Of a stretch of 64,000 bases of DNA, positions 56,674-64,000 are shown piece after piece. The position numbers and the translations under genes were made by a program. Source of the DNA: Streptomyces nigrescens (GTDB lineage Bacteria > Actinomycetota > Actinomycetes > Streptomycetales > Streptomycetaceae); contig AP026073.1 in assembly GCA_024349765.1 (NCBI GenBank), forward strand, positions 4,774,001 through 4,838,000, read 5' to 3'. Numbering within the stretch: position 1 is the stretch's first letter; each line of letters begins with the position of its first letter. Below the pieces are notes generated by a model. The model had not been told where the DNA came from. It worked only from the letters and a program-made list of their open reading frames with translations, and did no database searches.

Positions 56674-58249
56674 GGGTTCCTCCAGGGGCGGCGTCGGTCC
56701 GGCCGGCGGGGCGGGCGGGGGCCTCGGTCGGGCGGCCGGGGGCCTCGGCGGGGCGGGTGGCGCCGCCGTGCCAGGCCGCGGTGCCGCGCCAGCCGGCCTC
56801 GCGGGCCAGGTCGCGCCAGCGCAGGAAGTCCTCGTACAGCCCGGCGTAGAACTCCGCGCGCGCCGGCTCGGGCTGCCAACTCCGTTGCATCCGGACGTAC
56901 TTGGCGGCGGCGCTGTGCATGCTGCTCTCGGCGCCGGTGCGGACCAGGCCGGTGAGGAAGGCGCCCTTGGCGCCGAGTTCGGTGTCGCCGGAGCGGGCGG
57001 TGGGCACGCCGGTGGCGTCGGCGATCAGGGCGCACCAGGCGTCGCTGTTGGCGCCGCCGCCGCACAGTCGCAGTTCTTGGACGTCCGTGCGGGCGGCGGC
57101 GAGCGAGTCCCGTAGGACCAGCGAGAGCCCGTCGAAGACCGCGCGGGCCAGGTCGGCGGGGGTGTGTTCCAGGGACAGGCCCCAGAACGAGCCGCGGGCG
57201 CCCGGGTCGAGGAACGGGGCGCGCTCGCCCGCCGGGGACAGGTACGGCAGGAACATCAGCCCGCGCGCCCCCGGCTCCGACTCGAAGGCGAGCTGGGCCA
57301 GTTCCGGCGGGCCCGGCAGGTGCAGCAGCCGGGCCGCCCAGCCGAGGACCTCGGCGCCGTTGAGGGTGGGGAAGGCGCGCAGCACCCGCTCCCGGCCGCG
57401 GTAGGCGATGTGGATGCCGGACGGCTCTCCGGTGGTGTCGATTCCGGTGGTGACGATCTCGGTGCACAGGGTCGTGCCGAGGATGCTGCAGGCCTGGCCG
57501 GGGTTGACCACGCCGACCCCGCGGGCGGTGGCGGCGATGTCGTACGGCGCCATCACGACCGGGAGGCCGGCCGGCAGCCCGAGCTCGTCCGCGGCCGTGG
57601 TGGTGAGTTCGGCGATCCGCCGGTCCTCGGCGAGCACGGTGGGCAGCAGCCGTTCGTACGCGCCGAGGCCGAACAGGTCGATGATCTGCGGGTCGTAGGT
57701 GCCGGTGGCGTGGTCGAGGAAGGGGGCGGAGGCGTCGGACTCGTCGCTGGCGCGGACGCCGGTGAAGCGGAGGAAGAGCCAGCCGGCGGCGGTGAGCGAG
57801 GTGGCCGAGCGGGCCAGCCGGTCCGGGTCGTGGGCGGCGAGCCAGCTGAAGATCGCGTTGGGCATGCCCGCGCAGGTCAGCGAGCCGTTGCGGCGGAACG
57901 CGGCCTCCAGGACGCCGTCCCGCTGCCAGGCGGTGAGCTGGTCCCCGGCGCGGCCGTCGGACCACAGGACGGCGGGTCCGGTGGGGCGGCCGCGGTCGTC
58001 GACGAGCCAGGCGCCGTCGCCCTGCGCGGTGAAGGACACCAGCCGGACCGGGTCGGCCAGGCCGTCCAGCACGGTGCGGACGGTGTCGACGACCGCGCTC
58101 CAGACGCCGTCCATGTCCTGTTCGGCCCAGCCGGGGTGCGGGCGGAGGACCTCGGTGGCGCGGCGGGCGACGGCGATCTCGGTGCCCTGGTCGTCGAAGA
58201 CCACGGACTTGATCACCGTGGTCCCGACGTCGATGGTCAGTACGGACAT
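56666..58249 (-). CDS. FGGY-family carbohydrate kinase (polyol/ketose type)
   Basis: 527 aa, ATG at 58249, 13 bp after the permease stop. FGGY motifs: TIDVGTTVIKSVVFDDQG, VSFTAQGDGAWLVDDRG, LWSDGRAGDQL, catalytic Asp in VVMAPYDIAATARGVG, LGTTLCTEI and LRLCGGGANSDAW. It is diverged from the ribulokinase downstream and from XylB, so a different substrate such as a tetritol, pentitol or ketose is likely. The last ~30 residues (APGRPTEAPARPAGRTDAA) are a disordered Pro/Ala tail. Confidence 0.88.
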   Translation of the reverse strand: MSVLTIDVGTTVIKSVVFDDQGTEIAVARRATEVLRPHPGWAEQDMDGVWSAVVDTVRTVLDGLADPVRLVSFTAQGDGAWLVDDRGRPTGPAVLWSDGRAGDQLTAWQRDGVLEAAFRRNGSLTCAGMPNAIFSWLAAHDPDRLARSATSLTAAGWLFLRFTGVRASDESDASAPFLDHATGTYDPQIIDLFGLGAYERLLPTVLAEDRRIAELTTTAADELGLPAGLPVVMAPYDIAATARGVGVVNPGQACSILGTTLCTEIVTTGIDTTGEPSGIHIAYRGRERVLRAFPTLNGAEVLGWAARLLHLPGPPELAQLAFESEPGARGLMFLPYLSPAGERAPFLDPGARGSFWGLSLEHTPADLARAVFDGLSLVLRDSLAAARTDVQELRLCGGGANSDAWCALIADATGVPTARSGDTELGAKGAFLTGLVRTGAESSMHSAAAKYVRMQRSWQPEPARAEFYAGLYEDFLRWRDLAREAGWRGTAAWHGGATRPAEAPGRPTEAPARPAGRTDAAPGGTLV

Positions 58250-58262
58250 CAGTGCGTCCCTC

Positions 58263-59561
58263 TCATGCCGGGGCCGAGGCGGCGGCGGGCTCGGGGCCCC
58301 GCCGCGCGGCGTCGGCGGAATCCGGCTCGTCCGTCAGCTTCAGGAAGTGGGCCAGCGCCCAGCTCACCGCGTACATCCCTGCGAAGATCCAGACCACTCC
58401 TTCGACGCCGAGCGGGCCGACGAAGATCGCGACGACCGCCGGGCCGACGAAGGTGCTGGCGCCGGCGCCGAGGTTCAGGGCGGCCAGTGCCTGGCCCTGG
58501 TGCCGCGGCTCCAGAGTGGGCACGAGCGCCGAAAGCGGTACATAACCCGCCAGCGTAGCGCCGTAGAACGCGGCGACCAGGAGGGCCAGCGGGAAGTTCG
58601 CGCCCGCGGCGTGCGGGACGTAGAAGAGCAGCAGGGTGCTGAGCGTGCAGCCGGCGCCGCCGAACCAGGCGATGGTGCGGCGCCAGCCGAAGCGGTCCCC
58701 GACCACGCCGAACAGCAGGTTGGCGAAGATGTTGGTGGCGAACATCGCGCTGAGCAGGTGCAGCCACTGGGTGAGGGTGAAGCCGACGGTCCGGGTGAAG
58801 TGGATCGGCAGGATCACGAAGAAGCCGAACTGGGACGCGGTGTTGATGACCCGGACGACCGAACCGACCCCGACCCGGGGGTTGCGCCACAGGATCGTGA
58901 CGCTGCCGACGAGGGTGGCCACCGGCCCCTCGCCGTCCCCGCGCGGCCGTCTGCCGCCGTGGTCGTCCCGGACCAGCAGCAGCGCGATCAGCCCGCCCGC
59001 GGCGACCAGCGCCAGCGCGGCCCACAGCGTGGCGTAGGAGCCGATGTGCGGGATGAGACCGCTGGCGACGAGCGACCCGAGGGTGGGCAGCCCGCCGGTG
59101 AAGGCGAACCAGAACCAGCCCATGGCGGTGCCGAGCCGGGCCCGCGGCGCCACCCCGGCGATCCAGACCAGGAAGCCGTAGGCGAACAGCGGATAGCCCA
59201 GCCCGCGCAGGCCGTAGCCGGCCATCATCAGCGGGTAGCTGCCCAGCGGGAGGGCGACGGCGAGGAAGACCAGCTGGAAGACCGCCCAGATGCCCAGGCC
59301 GGCCCACATCACACGGCGTGGGCCCCACAGGTCGGAGAGCACTCCGGAGAGCCAGGCGGCGATGCCGGCGGCGATCCCGTAGACGGTGAACAGCAGGGCC
59401 ACCCGGGACTCGGAGAGGTGCTGGTCCAGGAGGTACGGCGAGAGGTACCCGGACTCGACCCCGTCTCCGATCATGAAGAGCAGCAGCCCGAGGTAGCCCC
59501 AGGCGAGGGTCGGCGGAATGCCCAGGCGGGTGATCAGTGAACGCGGCGGAGAGTTCGTCAT
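58263..59561 (-). CDS. MFS polyol permease (RbtT/DalT/CsbX-like)
   Basis: 432 aa, ATG at 59561, seven bases after GGGAG. Twelve membrane segments. The N-terminus LGIPPTLAWGYLGLLLFMIGDGVESGYLSPYLLD resembles the ribitol/D-arabinitol permease family, and the MFS loop signature is WLSGVLSDLWGPRRV. C-terminal tail Ala/Pro/Glu-rich. As first gene of the operon it defines the pathway input, probably a pentitol or similar polyol. Divergent from the DeoR regulator across 257 bp. Confidence 0.85.
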   Translation of the reverse strand: MTNSPPRSLITRLGIPPTLAWGYLGLLLFMIGDGVESGYLSPYLLDQHLSESRVALLFTVYGIAAGIAAWLSGVLSDLWGPRRVMWAGLGIWAVFQLVFLAVALPLGSYPLMMAGYGLRGLGYPLFAYGFLVWIAGVAPRARLGTAMGWFWFAFTGGLPTLGSLVASGLIPHIGSYATLWAALALVAAGGLIALLLVRDDHGGRRPRGDGEGPVATLVGSVTILWRNPRVGVGSVVRVINTASQFGFFVILPIHFTRTVGFTLTQWLHLLSAMFATNIFANLLFGVVGDRFGWRRTIAWFGGAGCTLSTLLLFYVPHAAGANFPLALLVAAFYGATLAGYVPLSALVPTLEPRHQGQALAALNLGAGASTFVGPAVVAIFVGPLGVEGVVWIFAGMYAVSWALAHFLKLTDEPDSADAARRGPEPAAASAPA

Positions 59562-59818
59562 CGAATCTCCCTTTCTGCGGCGGCTCAGAAGGGCGAAGGG
59601 GGGTGGACGCAGCGATGGAACCGCCGTGCGGAAAGGGCCGTCAATGGCCGCCGGAATCTTCGCATCACCGCTCCGACCAGCCGTGTTGCGTCCTTGCGGA
59701 ACCGCATGTGGACACCGTGCCGGGCGCGCGTGCAGTGTGAAATCCGTGCGAACATAACGCGGCGAATTCACCCGGCGGGTGCCCGCGGGGACGCAGCCGG
59801 CACGGAGGGAGCGGAGCC

Positions 59819-60601
59819 ATGGACCGGGTCGAGGCCCAGGAGGAGCGGCGCCGCCGGATGCGCGACACCGTCATCGCCCGCGGGTTCGTGCGCACCGCGG
59901 ACCTGGCCGAGGAGTACGGCATCAGCCTGATGACCGCGCACCGCGATCTGGACGCGCTGCAGGCGCAGGGCTGGCTGCGCAAGGTGCGCGGCGGGGCGAC
60001 CGGGCTGCCGTCCGCGCAGTTCCACGGCAGCGTCGCGGAGCGGATGGCGACCATGGCGCAGACCAAGCAGCAGCTGGCGCGGGCCGCCGCGACGCTGCTG
60101 GTGCCCGGGCAGACGGTGCTGCTCGACGACAGCACGACCTGTCTGCTGCTGGCCCACCAGGTCGCCGAGCACACCCCGCTGACCGTGATCACCAACTCGC
60201 TGCCGGCCATCACCACCCTGGCGAAGGAACCCGGGATCTCCCTGATCACACTGGGCGGCGCCTACTTCCCCGCCTACGACGCGTTCATGGGCCCGTACAC
60301 CGCCGACGCGGTACGGGCCTTCCGCGCCGATGTGCTCTTCCTGTCGACCACGGCGGTCACCAACGGCCGCTGCTACCACACCTCACCGGAGACCGTGCAG
60401 GTCAAGCGCGCCATGATGGAGAGCGCCGGCCGCCGCATCCTGGTCGCCGACCACACCAAGTTCGCCAAGGGCGGCCTGTACGCCCTCGCCCCACTGACCG
60501 ACTTCGACCTCCTGATCGTCGACGACGGCCTCCCGGCGGACCAGATCCGGCATGTGCGGGCGGCGGGCACGGAGGTGATGGTGGTGGAGGGGAGGGGGTA
60601 G
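59819..60601 (+). CDS. DeoR/GlpR-family regulator
   Basis: 260 aa, ATG at 59819 after GGAGGGAGCGGAG. N-terminal HTH (RMRDTVIARGFVRTADLAEEYGISLMTAHRDLDAL, typical DeoR helix) then KVRGGA, and the phosphosugar-sensing domain with LLDDSTTCLLLA, ITNSLPAITTLA, LITLGGAYFPAYDAFMGP and LVADHTKF. Expected to repress the divergent polyol operon until a phosphorylated sugar intermediate binds. Confidence 0.93.
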   Translation: MDRVEAQEERRRRMRDTVIARGFVRTADLAEEYGISLMTAHRDLDALQAQGWLRKVRGGATGLPSAQFHGSVAERMATMAQTKQQLARAAATLLVPGQTVLLDDSTTCLLLAHQVAEHTPLTVITNSLPAITTLAKEPGISLITLGGAYFPAYDAFMGPYTADAVRAFRADVLFLSTTAVTNGRCYHTSPETVQVKRAMMESAGRRILVADHTKFAKGGLYALAPLTDFDLLIVDDGLPADQIRHVRAAGTEVMVVEGRG

Positions 60602-60620
60602 CCGACCCCCCGCACGCCTT

Positions 60621-60657
60621 CCGCCCCTCCCCCGCCGTAAGGCAGGAGGAGGGGCGG
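60621..60657. terminator. Hairpin between DeoR and acyl-CoA dehydrogenase genes
   Basis: CCGCCCCTCC (60621-60630) pairs perfectly with GGAGGGGCGG (60648-60657) around a 17-nt loop. Convergent genes on both sides. Confidence 0.7.
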
Positions 60658-60684
60658 TCACGGGGTCGCGCGGGGGCGCGAGGG

Positions 60685-61866
60685 TCACACGAAGGCGCTC
60701 TGGCCGGTGATGGCCTTGCCCACGATGAGGGTGTTCATCTCGCGGGTGCCCTCGAACGAGTAGATGGCCTCGGCGTCGGCGAAGAAGCGGGCGACGTCGT
60801 AGTCGAGCACGATGCCGTTGCCGCCGAAGATCTCCCGGCTCCAGGCCACCACCTCCCGCATCCGGCTGGTGACGAACGCCTTGGCCAGCGAGGAGTGTTC
60901 GTCCCGGAAGATGCCCGCTTCCTGGAGGCGGGCGAGCTGGACGAGCATCCCCCAGGAGGCGGTGATGTTCCCGAGGCTCTTCACGAGCAGGTCCTGCACC
61001 ATCTGGAAGCGGGCGATCGGCCGGCCGAACTGCTCGCGCTCCTTGGCGTAGGCGAGCGCGAGTTCGTACGCGCCGGTCATCACGCCCAGCGCCTGCCAGG
61101 CGACCCCGCTGCGGGTGGCCCGCAGGATCTCCGCGACGTCGCGGAAACCGTCGATCCGCTGGAGCCGGTTGGCCTCCGGGACCCGTACGTCGGTGAGGGT
61201 GATGTCGGCGTTCTCGACGATGCGGAACGCGGTCTTGTTCCGGATCTTGGTGGCGGTGAAGCCGGGCGTGCCCTTCTCCACCACGAAGCCCTTGACGTGG
61301 TTGTCGGCCTCGTCGCGCGCCCAGACGATCACCAGGTCGGCGAAGGTGCCGTTGCCGATCCACCGCTTGGCGCCGTTGAGGATCCAGTGGTCGCCGTCCC
61401 GCCGGGCGGTGGTGCGCATCCCGCCGGCCACGTCGGAGCCGCCGAGCGGCTCGGTCATGGCGAACGCGCCGATGGTGTCCAGGGCCGCCATCGAGGGGAG
61501 CCAGCGGTCCCGCTGCTCCTGGTCGCCGCCGCGGAAGATGCTGTACATGGCCAGTCCGTTGTGGACCCCGTAGAAGGTCGCGGACGAGGCGTCGGTGCGG
61601 GTGTACTCCATCGCGAGCATGCCGACCAGCAGATGGCTGGCCGCGGGCAGCGGGTCGCCGTAGCCCTCGTACGCGATCCCGGCGAGGCCCAACTCGCGGA
61701 ACTTGCCGATCAGTTCGCGGGGGAACTCGCCCTTCGCCCAGGCGTCGTTGACCAGCGGCTTCACCTCGCGGCCGAGGAAGTCGCGGGCGTGCAGCAGCAG
61801 CTTGCGCTCGTCGTCGGGCAGCAGGTCCTCGTAGCCGTAGAAGTCGGCGGCGAGTTGGTCGGTCAT
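60685..61866 (-). CDS. Acyl-CoA dehydrogenase (glutaryl-CoA dehydrogenase-like)
   Basis: 393 aa, ATG at 61866 with AGGAGA eight bases before, overlapping the upstream stop (ATGA). Signature AFAMTEPLGGSDVAGGMRTTA, then WILNGAKRWIGNGTFADLVIVWARD, IRNKTAFRIVENADITLTDVRVPEANRL, and a catalytic-region Glu in YSFEGTREMNTLIVGKAITG. Segment FGRPIARFQMVQDLLVKSLGNI is glutaryl-CoA-dehydrogenase-like. FAD enzyme oxidising an acyl-CoA, last gene of a catabolic operon. Confidence 0.92.
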   Translation of the reverse strand: MTDQLAADFYGYEDLLPDDERKLLLHARDFLGREVKPLVNDAWAKGEFPRELIGKFRELGLAGIAYEGYGDPLPAASHLLVGMLAMEYTRTDASSATFYGVHNGLAMYSIFRGGDQEQRDRWLPSMAALDTIGAFAMTEPLGGSDVAGGMRTTARRDGDHWILNGAKRWIGNGTFADLVIVWARDEADNHVKGFVVEKGTPGFTATKIRNKTAFRIVENADITLTDVRVPEANRLQRIDGFRDVAEILRATRSGVAWQALGVMTGAYELALAYAKEREQFGRPIARFQMVQDLLVKSLGNITASWGMLVQLARLQEAGIFRDEHSSLAKAFVTSRMREVVAWSREIFGGNGIVLDYDVARFFADAEAIYSFEGTREMNTLIVGKAITGQSAFV

Positions 61867-62831
61867 GACCGGGTCTCCTGGTTCGGTGCGGTGGTGGTGT
61901 CGGTGTTCAGTGCGGCGAGGACGGCGAGTTGTCTGCGGTCGCGTTCCCGGGTGAGTTCGCCGTACGGGCGGGAGCCGTAGGCGCCTTCGACCGCGGCGAT
62001 GAGTCGTTCGGTCTGCTCGGGGCTCTGCCCGGGGCTGCCCAGGGAGTCCCACATCCGCCGCATCGAGGGGCCGATGTGCTCGGCCATGTGCCGGTAGCCG
62101 CCGGGGCCGCCGCCGAGGTGGGCGCCGAGGAACGGGCCCACCGTCGACCAGCGCAGGCCGAGCGAGTTGACCACGATCGTGTCCAGCTCGGCGGGGCCGA
62201 CCACGCCCTGTTCGACGAGGTGGATCGCCTCGCGGCTGAGCGCGTTCTGGAGGCGGTTGCCGACGAACCCGGGGATCTCCTTGCGTTCGACCACCGGCAC
62301 CCGGCCCACCGACCGGTAGAACGCGACCGCACGGCTCACCGCGTCCTTCGACGTACGCGCGCCGGGCACCACCTCGACCAGCGGTACGAGGTGCGGCGGG
62401 TTGAACGGATGGCCGATCAGTACGCGTCCGGCGCCGGCGTCGTCGAGGTCCCCGGTGAACGCGCTGGACGGGATGGCGGACGACGAGCTCAGCAGGAGCG
62501 CGTGCGGCGGTGCCTCGCGCACCAGGGTGGTGAAGAGTTCCTGCTTGAAGGCGGTGTTCTCGGGGCCGTTCTCCTGCACGACGTCGGCGTCGCGCACGGC
62601 CGCGGCGAGGTCGCCGACCGGCTCGACCCGTTCGGCGAGGTTCCCGACGTCCAGGCCCTGCCGGGCCAGGTGCGGGGCGGCCTCGGTCAGTGCGCCGTCC
62701 AGGGCGGCCGCGAGGTCGGGGCGCGGATCGCTGACGCGTACCCGCATGCCGTGGCCGGCGAACAGGGCGGCCCAGGAGAGCCCGATGGTCCCGGCTCCGA
62801 TCACCGCCACGGTGGGGTGGGTTGTGGTCAT
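61863..62831 (-). CDS. 3-hydroxyacyl-CoA dehydrogenase family protein
   Basis: 322 aa, ATG at 62831. NAD-binding VAVIGAGTIGLSWAALFAGHGMRVRVSDPR at the N-terminus, conserved SSSSAIPSS, catalytic His in IGHPFNPPHLVPLVEVVPG with partner Glu, and EIPGFVGNRLQNALSREA. The length and single C-domain fit the L-carnitine/L-gulonate/lambda-crystallin branch as well as 3-hydroxybutyryl-CoA dehydrogenase. Stop overlaps the next start. Confidence 0.88.
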   Translation of the reverse strand: MTTTHPTVAVIGAGTIGLSWAALFAGHGMRVRVSDPRPDLAAALDGALTEAAPHLARQGLDVGNLAERVEPVGDLAAAVRDADVVQENGPENTAFKQELFTTLVREAPPHALLLSSSSAIPSSAFTGDLDDAGAGRVLIGHPFNPPHLVPLVEVVPGARTSKDAVSRAVAFYRSVGRVPVVERKEIPGFVGNRLQNALSREAIHLVEQGVVGPAELDTIVVNSLGLRWSTVGPFLGAHLGGGPGGYRHMAEHIGPSMRRMWDSLGSPGQSPEQTERLIAAVEGAYGSRPYGELTRERDRRQLAVLAALNTDTTTAPNQETRS

Positions 62832-62952
62832 GACTGCTTGTGTCCGTTTCTCTTCGTCAGCTGGCTGTCGGCCGTCGCTCCGTCCGGTATCCGGCGCGCG
62901 GTCGGCCGGCGGTCGGACGGTGGTCGGCCCTCGGCCGGCGCCCGGCCCGGGG

Positions 62953-63690
62953 TCAGTGCGCCAGGTAGTCGTGCACCGGTGTGACCGGTGACAGCGTGAG
63001 GTCGGTGACGACGTGGCTCGCGGAGACGACCTCACGGACCGGCAGGTCGGCCAGGGGCGCGAGGACGTGGGCGAAGAGCTGGAGCCGGGCGGGGCCGGTC
63101 CAGGCGCCCTTGACCACCACGTCGCTGATTTCGGTGCGCACCAGTTGGGCGGTCCGCGGCGTGCCGTCGTATCCGGGGACGAGCTTGAGCATGAAGGTCG
63201 GCACGGTGATCTGTGCGGCCGCCTCGTCGGGGTCGAGCTCGTGGTGCTTGTAGCCCATCGTCGCGGTGGCCACCCGCAGCGTGCCGTGGTCGAGGACGCC
63301 GACCAGCGCGCCGTGGTCCACGTACAGTGCGGGCGCCCCGATGGTCTTGGGGTAGGCACCGGCTTCTCTGCCGGACGCGGTGGCCGGGAAGTTGTCCAGG
63401 TACATCGCGTGCAGGTATTCGCCCCGCTCCCCCCGGTGGCGGACCGGGATGGCCTGGCCGGCTTCGGTGTACGGCCCGTATCCGGTGACGTCGCCCATCC
63501 GCATCACCTCGAAGCGGACCAGGGGTTCGTCGATCTCCAGTGGTTCGGGGACGACGGCGCGCAGCGCGTCGCGGTCGGTGCGGTAGACGATGGTGAGGTA
63601 CTCGCGGTCGGTGAAGCGCGGGACGACGGGCGGGTAGGCGGGATTCATCAGCGGGGTGGCGAGGCGCCGGCCGATGTCGTGCTGTTCCAT
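62953..63690 (-). CDS. Acetoacetate decarboxylase family protein
   Basis: 245 aa, ATG at 63690. Family pattern: VPRFTDREYLTIVYRTDRDALRAVVPEPLE, then EAGAYPKTIGAPAL with a single Lys at the Schiff-base position, and GYKHHELDP. True acetoacetate decarboxylases usually have two adjacent lysines there; with one, a related decarboxylase or hydratase-type activity is possible. Between it and the dehydrogenase is a 121-bp GC-rich gap with imperfect GTCGGCC repeats. Confidence 0.82.
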   Translation of the reverse strand: MEQHDIGRRLATPLMNPAYPPVVPRFTDREYLTIVYRTDRDALRAVVPEPLEIDEPLVRFEVMRMGDVTGYGPYTEAGQAIPVRHRGERGEYLHAMYLDNFPATASGREAGAYPKTIGAPALYVDHGALVGVLDHGTLRVATATMGYKHHELDPDEAAAQITVPTFMLKLVPGYDGTPRTAQLVRTEISDVVVKGAWTGPARLQLFAHVLAPLADLPVREVVSASHVVTDLTLSPVTPVHDYLAH

Positions 63691-63727
63691 GGCGTTTCGT
63701 CGTTTCCTTTCTGCCTCTGTGGTGCCG

Positions 63728-64000
63728 CTACTTGCCCTGCCAGACGGGCGCGCGGCGCTCGGCGAAGGCCGTCATGCCCTCGCGGACGTCGGCGGAGGCG
63801 GCCAGCGCGGTCATCTCCTCGCGCTGGGCGGCGAAGGCGGCCGGTTCGGGGGTGCCGTCGGCGACGCGGGCGATCTTCTTCACGGCGGCGAGGGCGAGCG
63901 GGGCGTTCGCCGCGAGTCGTGCGGCGAGTTCCAGTGCCACGGGGGTGGCCCGGCCGGCCGGTACGACCCGGTTGGCGATGCCGAGCGCACCGGCGCCTGC
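63728..64000 (-). CDS. Enoyl-CoA hydratase/isomerase family protein (C-terminal part)
   Basis: The window cuts the gene; only the last ~90 codons are present, reading through GALGIANRVVPAGRATPVALE, ANAPLALAAVKKIA and ending REGMTAFAERRAPVWQGK. This C-terminal pattern is crotonase superfamily. A GTG at 63940 is internal, not the start. It is first of the genes seen in the minus-strand CoA operon. Confidence 0.88.
   Translation of the reverse strand, partial: AGAGALGIANRVVPAGRATPVALELAARLAANAPLALAAVKKIARVADGTPEPAAFAAQREEMTALAASADVREGMTAFAERRAPVWQGK

Overview
The window looks like chromosome from a Streptomyces or close relative. GC content is very high, codons almost always end in G or C, starts are often GTG or TTG, there are many Tat and lipoprotein signals, and one gene carries a rare in-frame TTA leucine codon. 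Family-level signs agree: roadblock/GTPase 'conservon' parts, F420/PPOX proteins, a LysX fusion and Family 2B encapsulins. I see no tRNA, rRNA, insertion sequence, integrase or CRISPR array.

Layout. 0-4.3 kb: start of a secreted protein (minus), a Tat-exported GH109-type oxidoreductase-fold glycosidase, a frameshifted dicarboxylate/glutamate symporter and an L,D-transpeptidase lipoprotein. 4.3-10.3 kb: a heterodimeric ABC exporter whose two halves flank a tiny repeat-coded ORF, then a YdjM-like membrane protein, all embedded in at least six tandem-repeat arrays. 10.3-20.6 kb: Ski2-type helicase, TesB thioesterase, DUF6397-like protein, a split conservon (roadblock and GTPase around a PPOX gene), an NCS1 permease coupled to a methyltransferase, a DUF2236 protein and a hypothetical. 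20.7-25.4 kb: small membrane protein and a coupled SNF2 helicase/SWIM-finger pair.

25.4-31.2 kb is a sulfur-scavenging unit: a LysR regulator diverges from a Cys-containing leader peptide, then sfnG, an FMN reductase, sfnB and ssuD. These would desulfonate or oxidise organosulfur compounds under sulfur limitation. 31.3-37.3 kb: lacZ-type beta-galactosidase, homocysteine methyltransferase, Pro/Gly-rich membrane protein and a CE7-type esterase.

37.3-44.6 kb is the most unusual part. Xylose isomerase (minus) and xylulokinase (plus) diverge, followed by a ROK regulator and two tandem Family 2B encapsulin shell genes with cNMP-binding-like insertions. This suggests a two-shell nanocompartment tied by context to xylose/xylulose metabolism.

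44.8-53.3 kb: Tat amidase, PI-PLC/GDPD-like enzyme, NAGPA-like glycosidase, NarK-like transporter with a coupled micro-membrane protein, a decayed lipoprotein gene and lysX. 53.4-60.6 kb: a polyol/pentulose operon (RbtT-like MFS permease, two FGGY kinases, phosphatase, 2-hydroxyacid dehydrogenase) with a divergent DeoR regulator. 60.7-64 kb: acyl-CoA dehydrogenase, 3-hydroxyacyl-CoA dehydrogenase, acetoacetate-decarboxylase-like and enoyl-CoA-hydratase-like genes, a catabolic operon that continues past the window edge.
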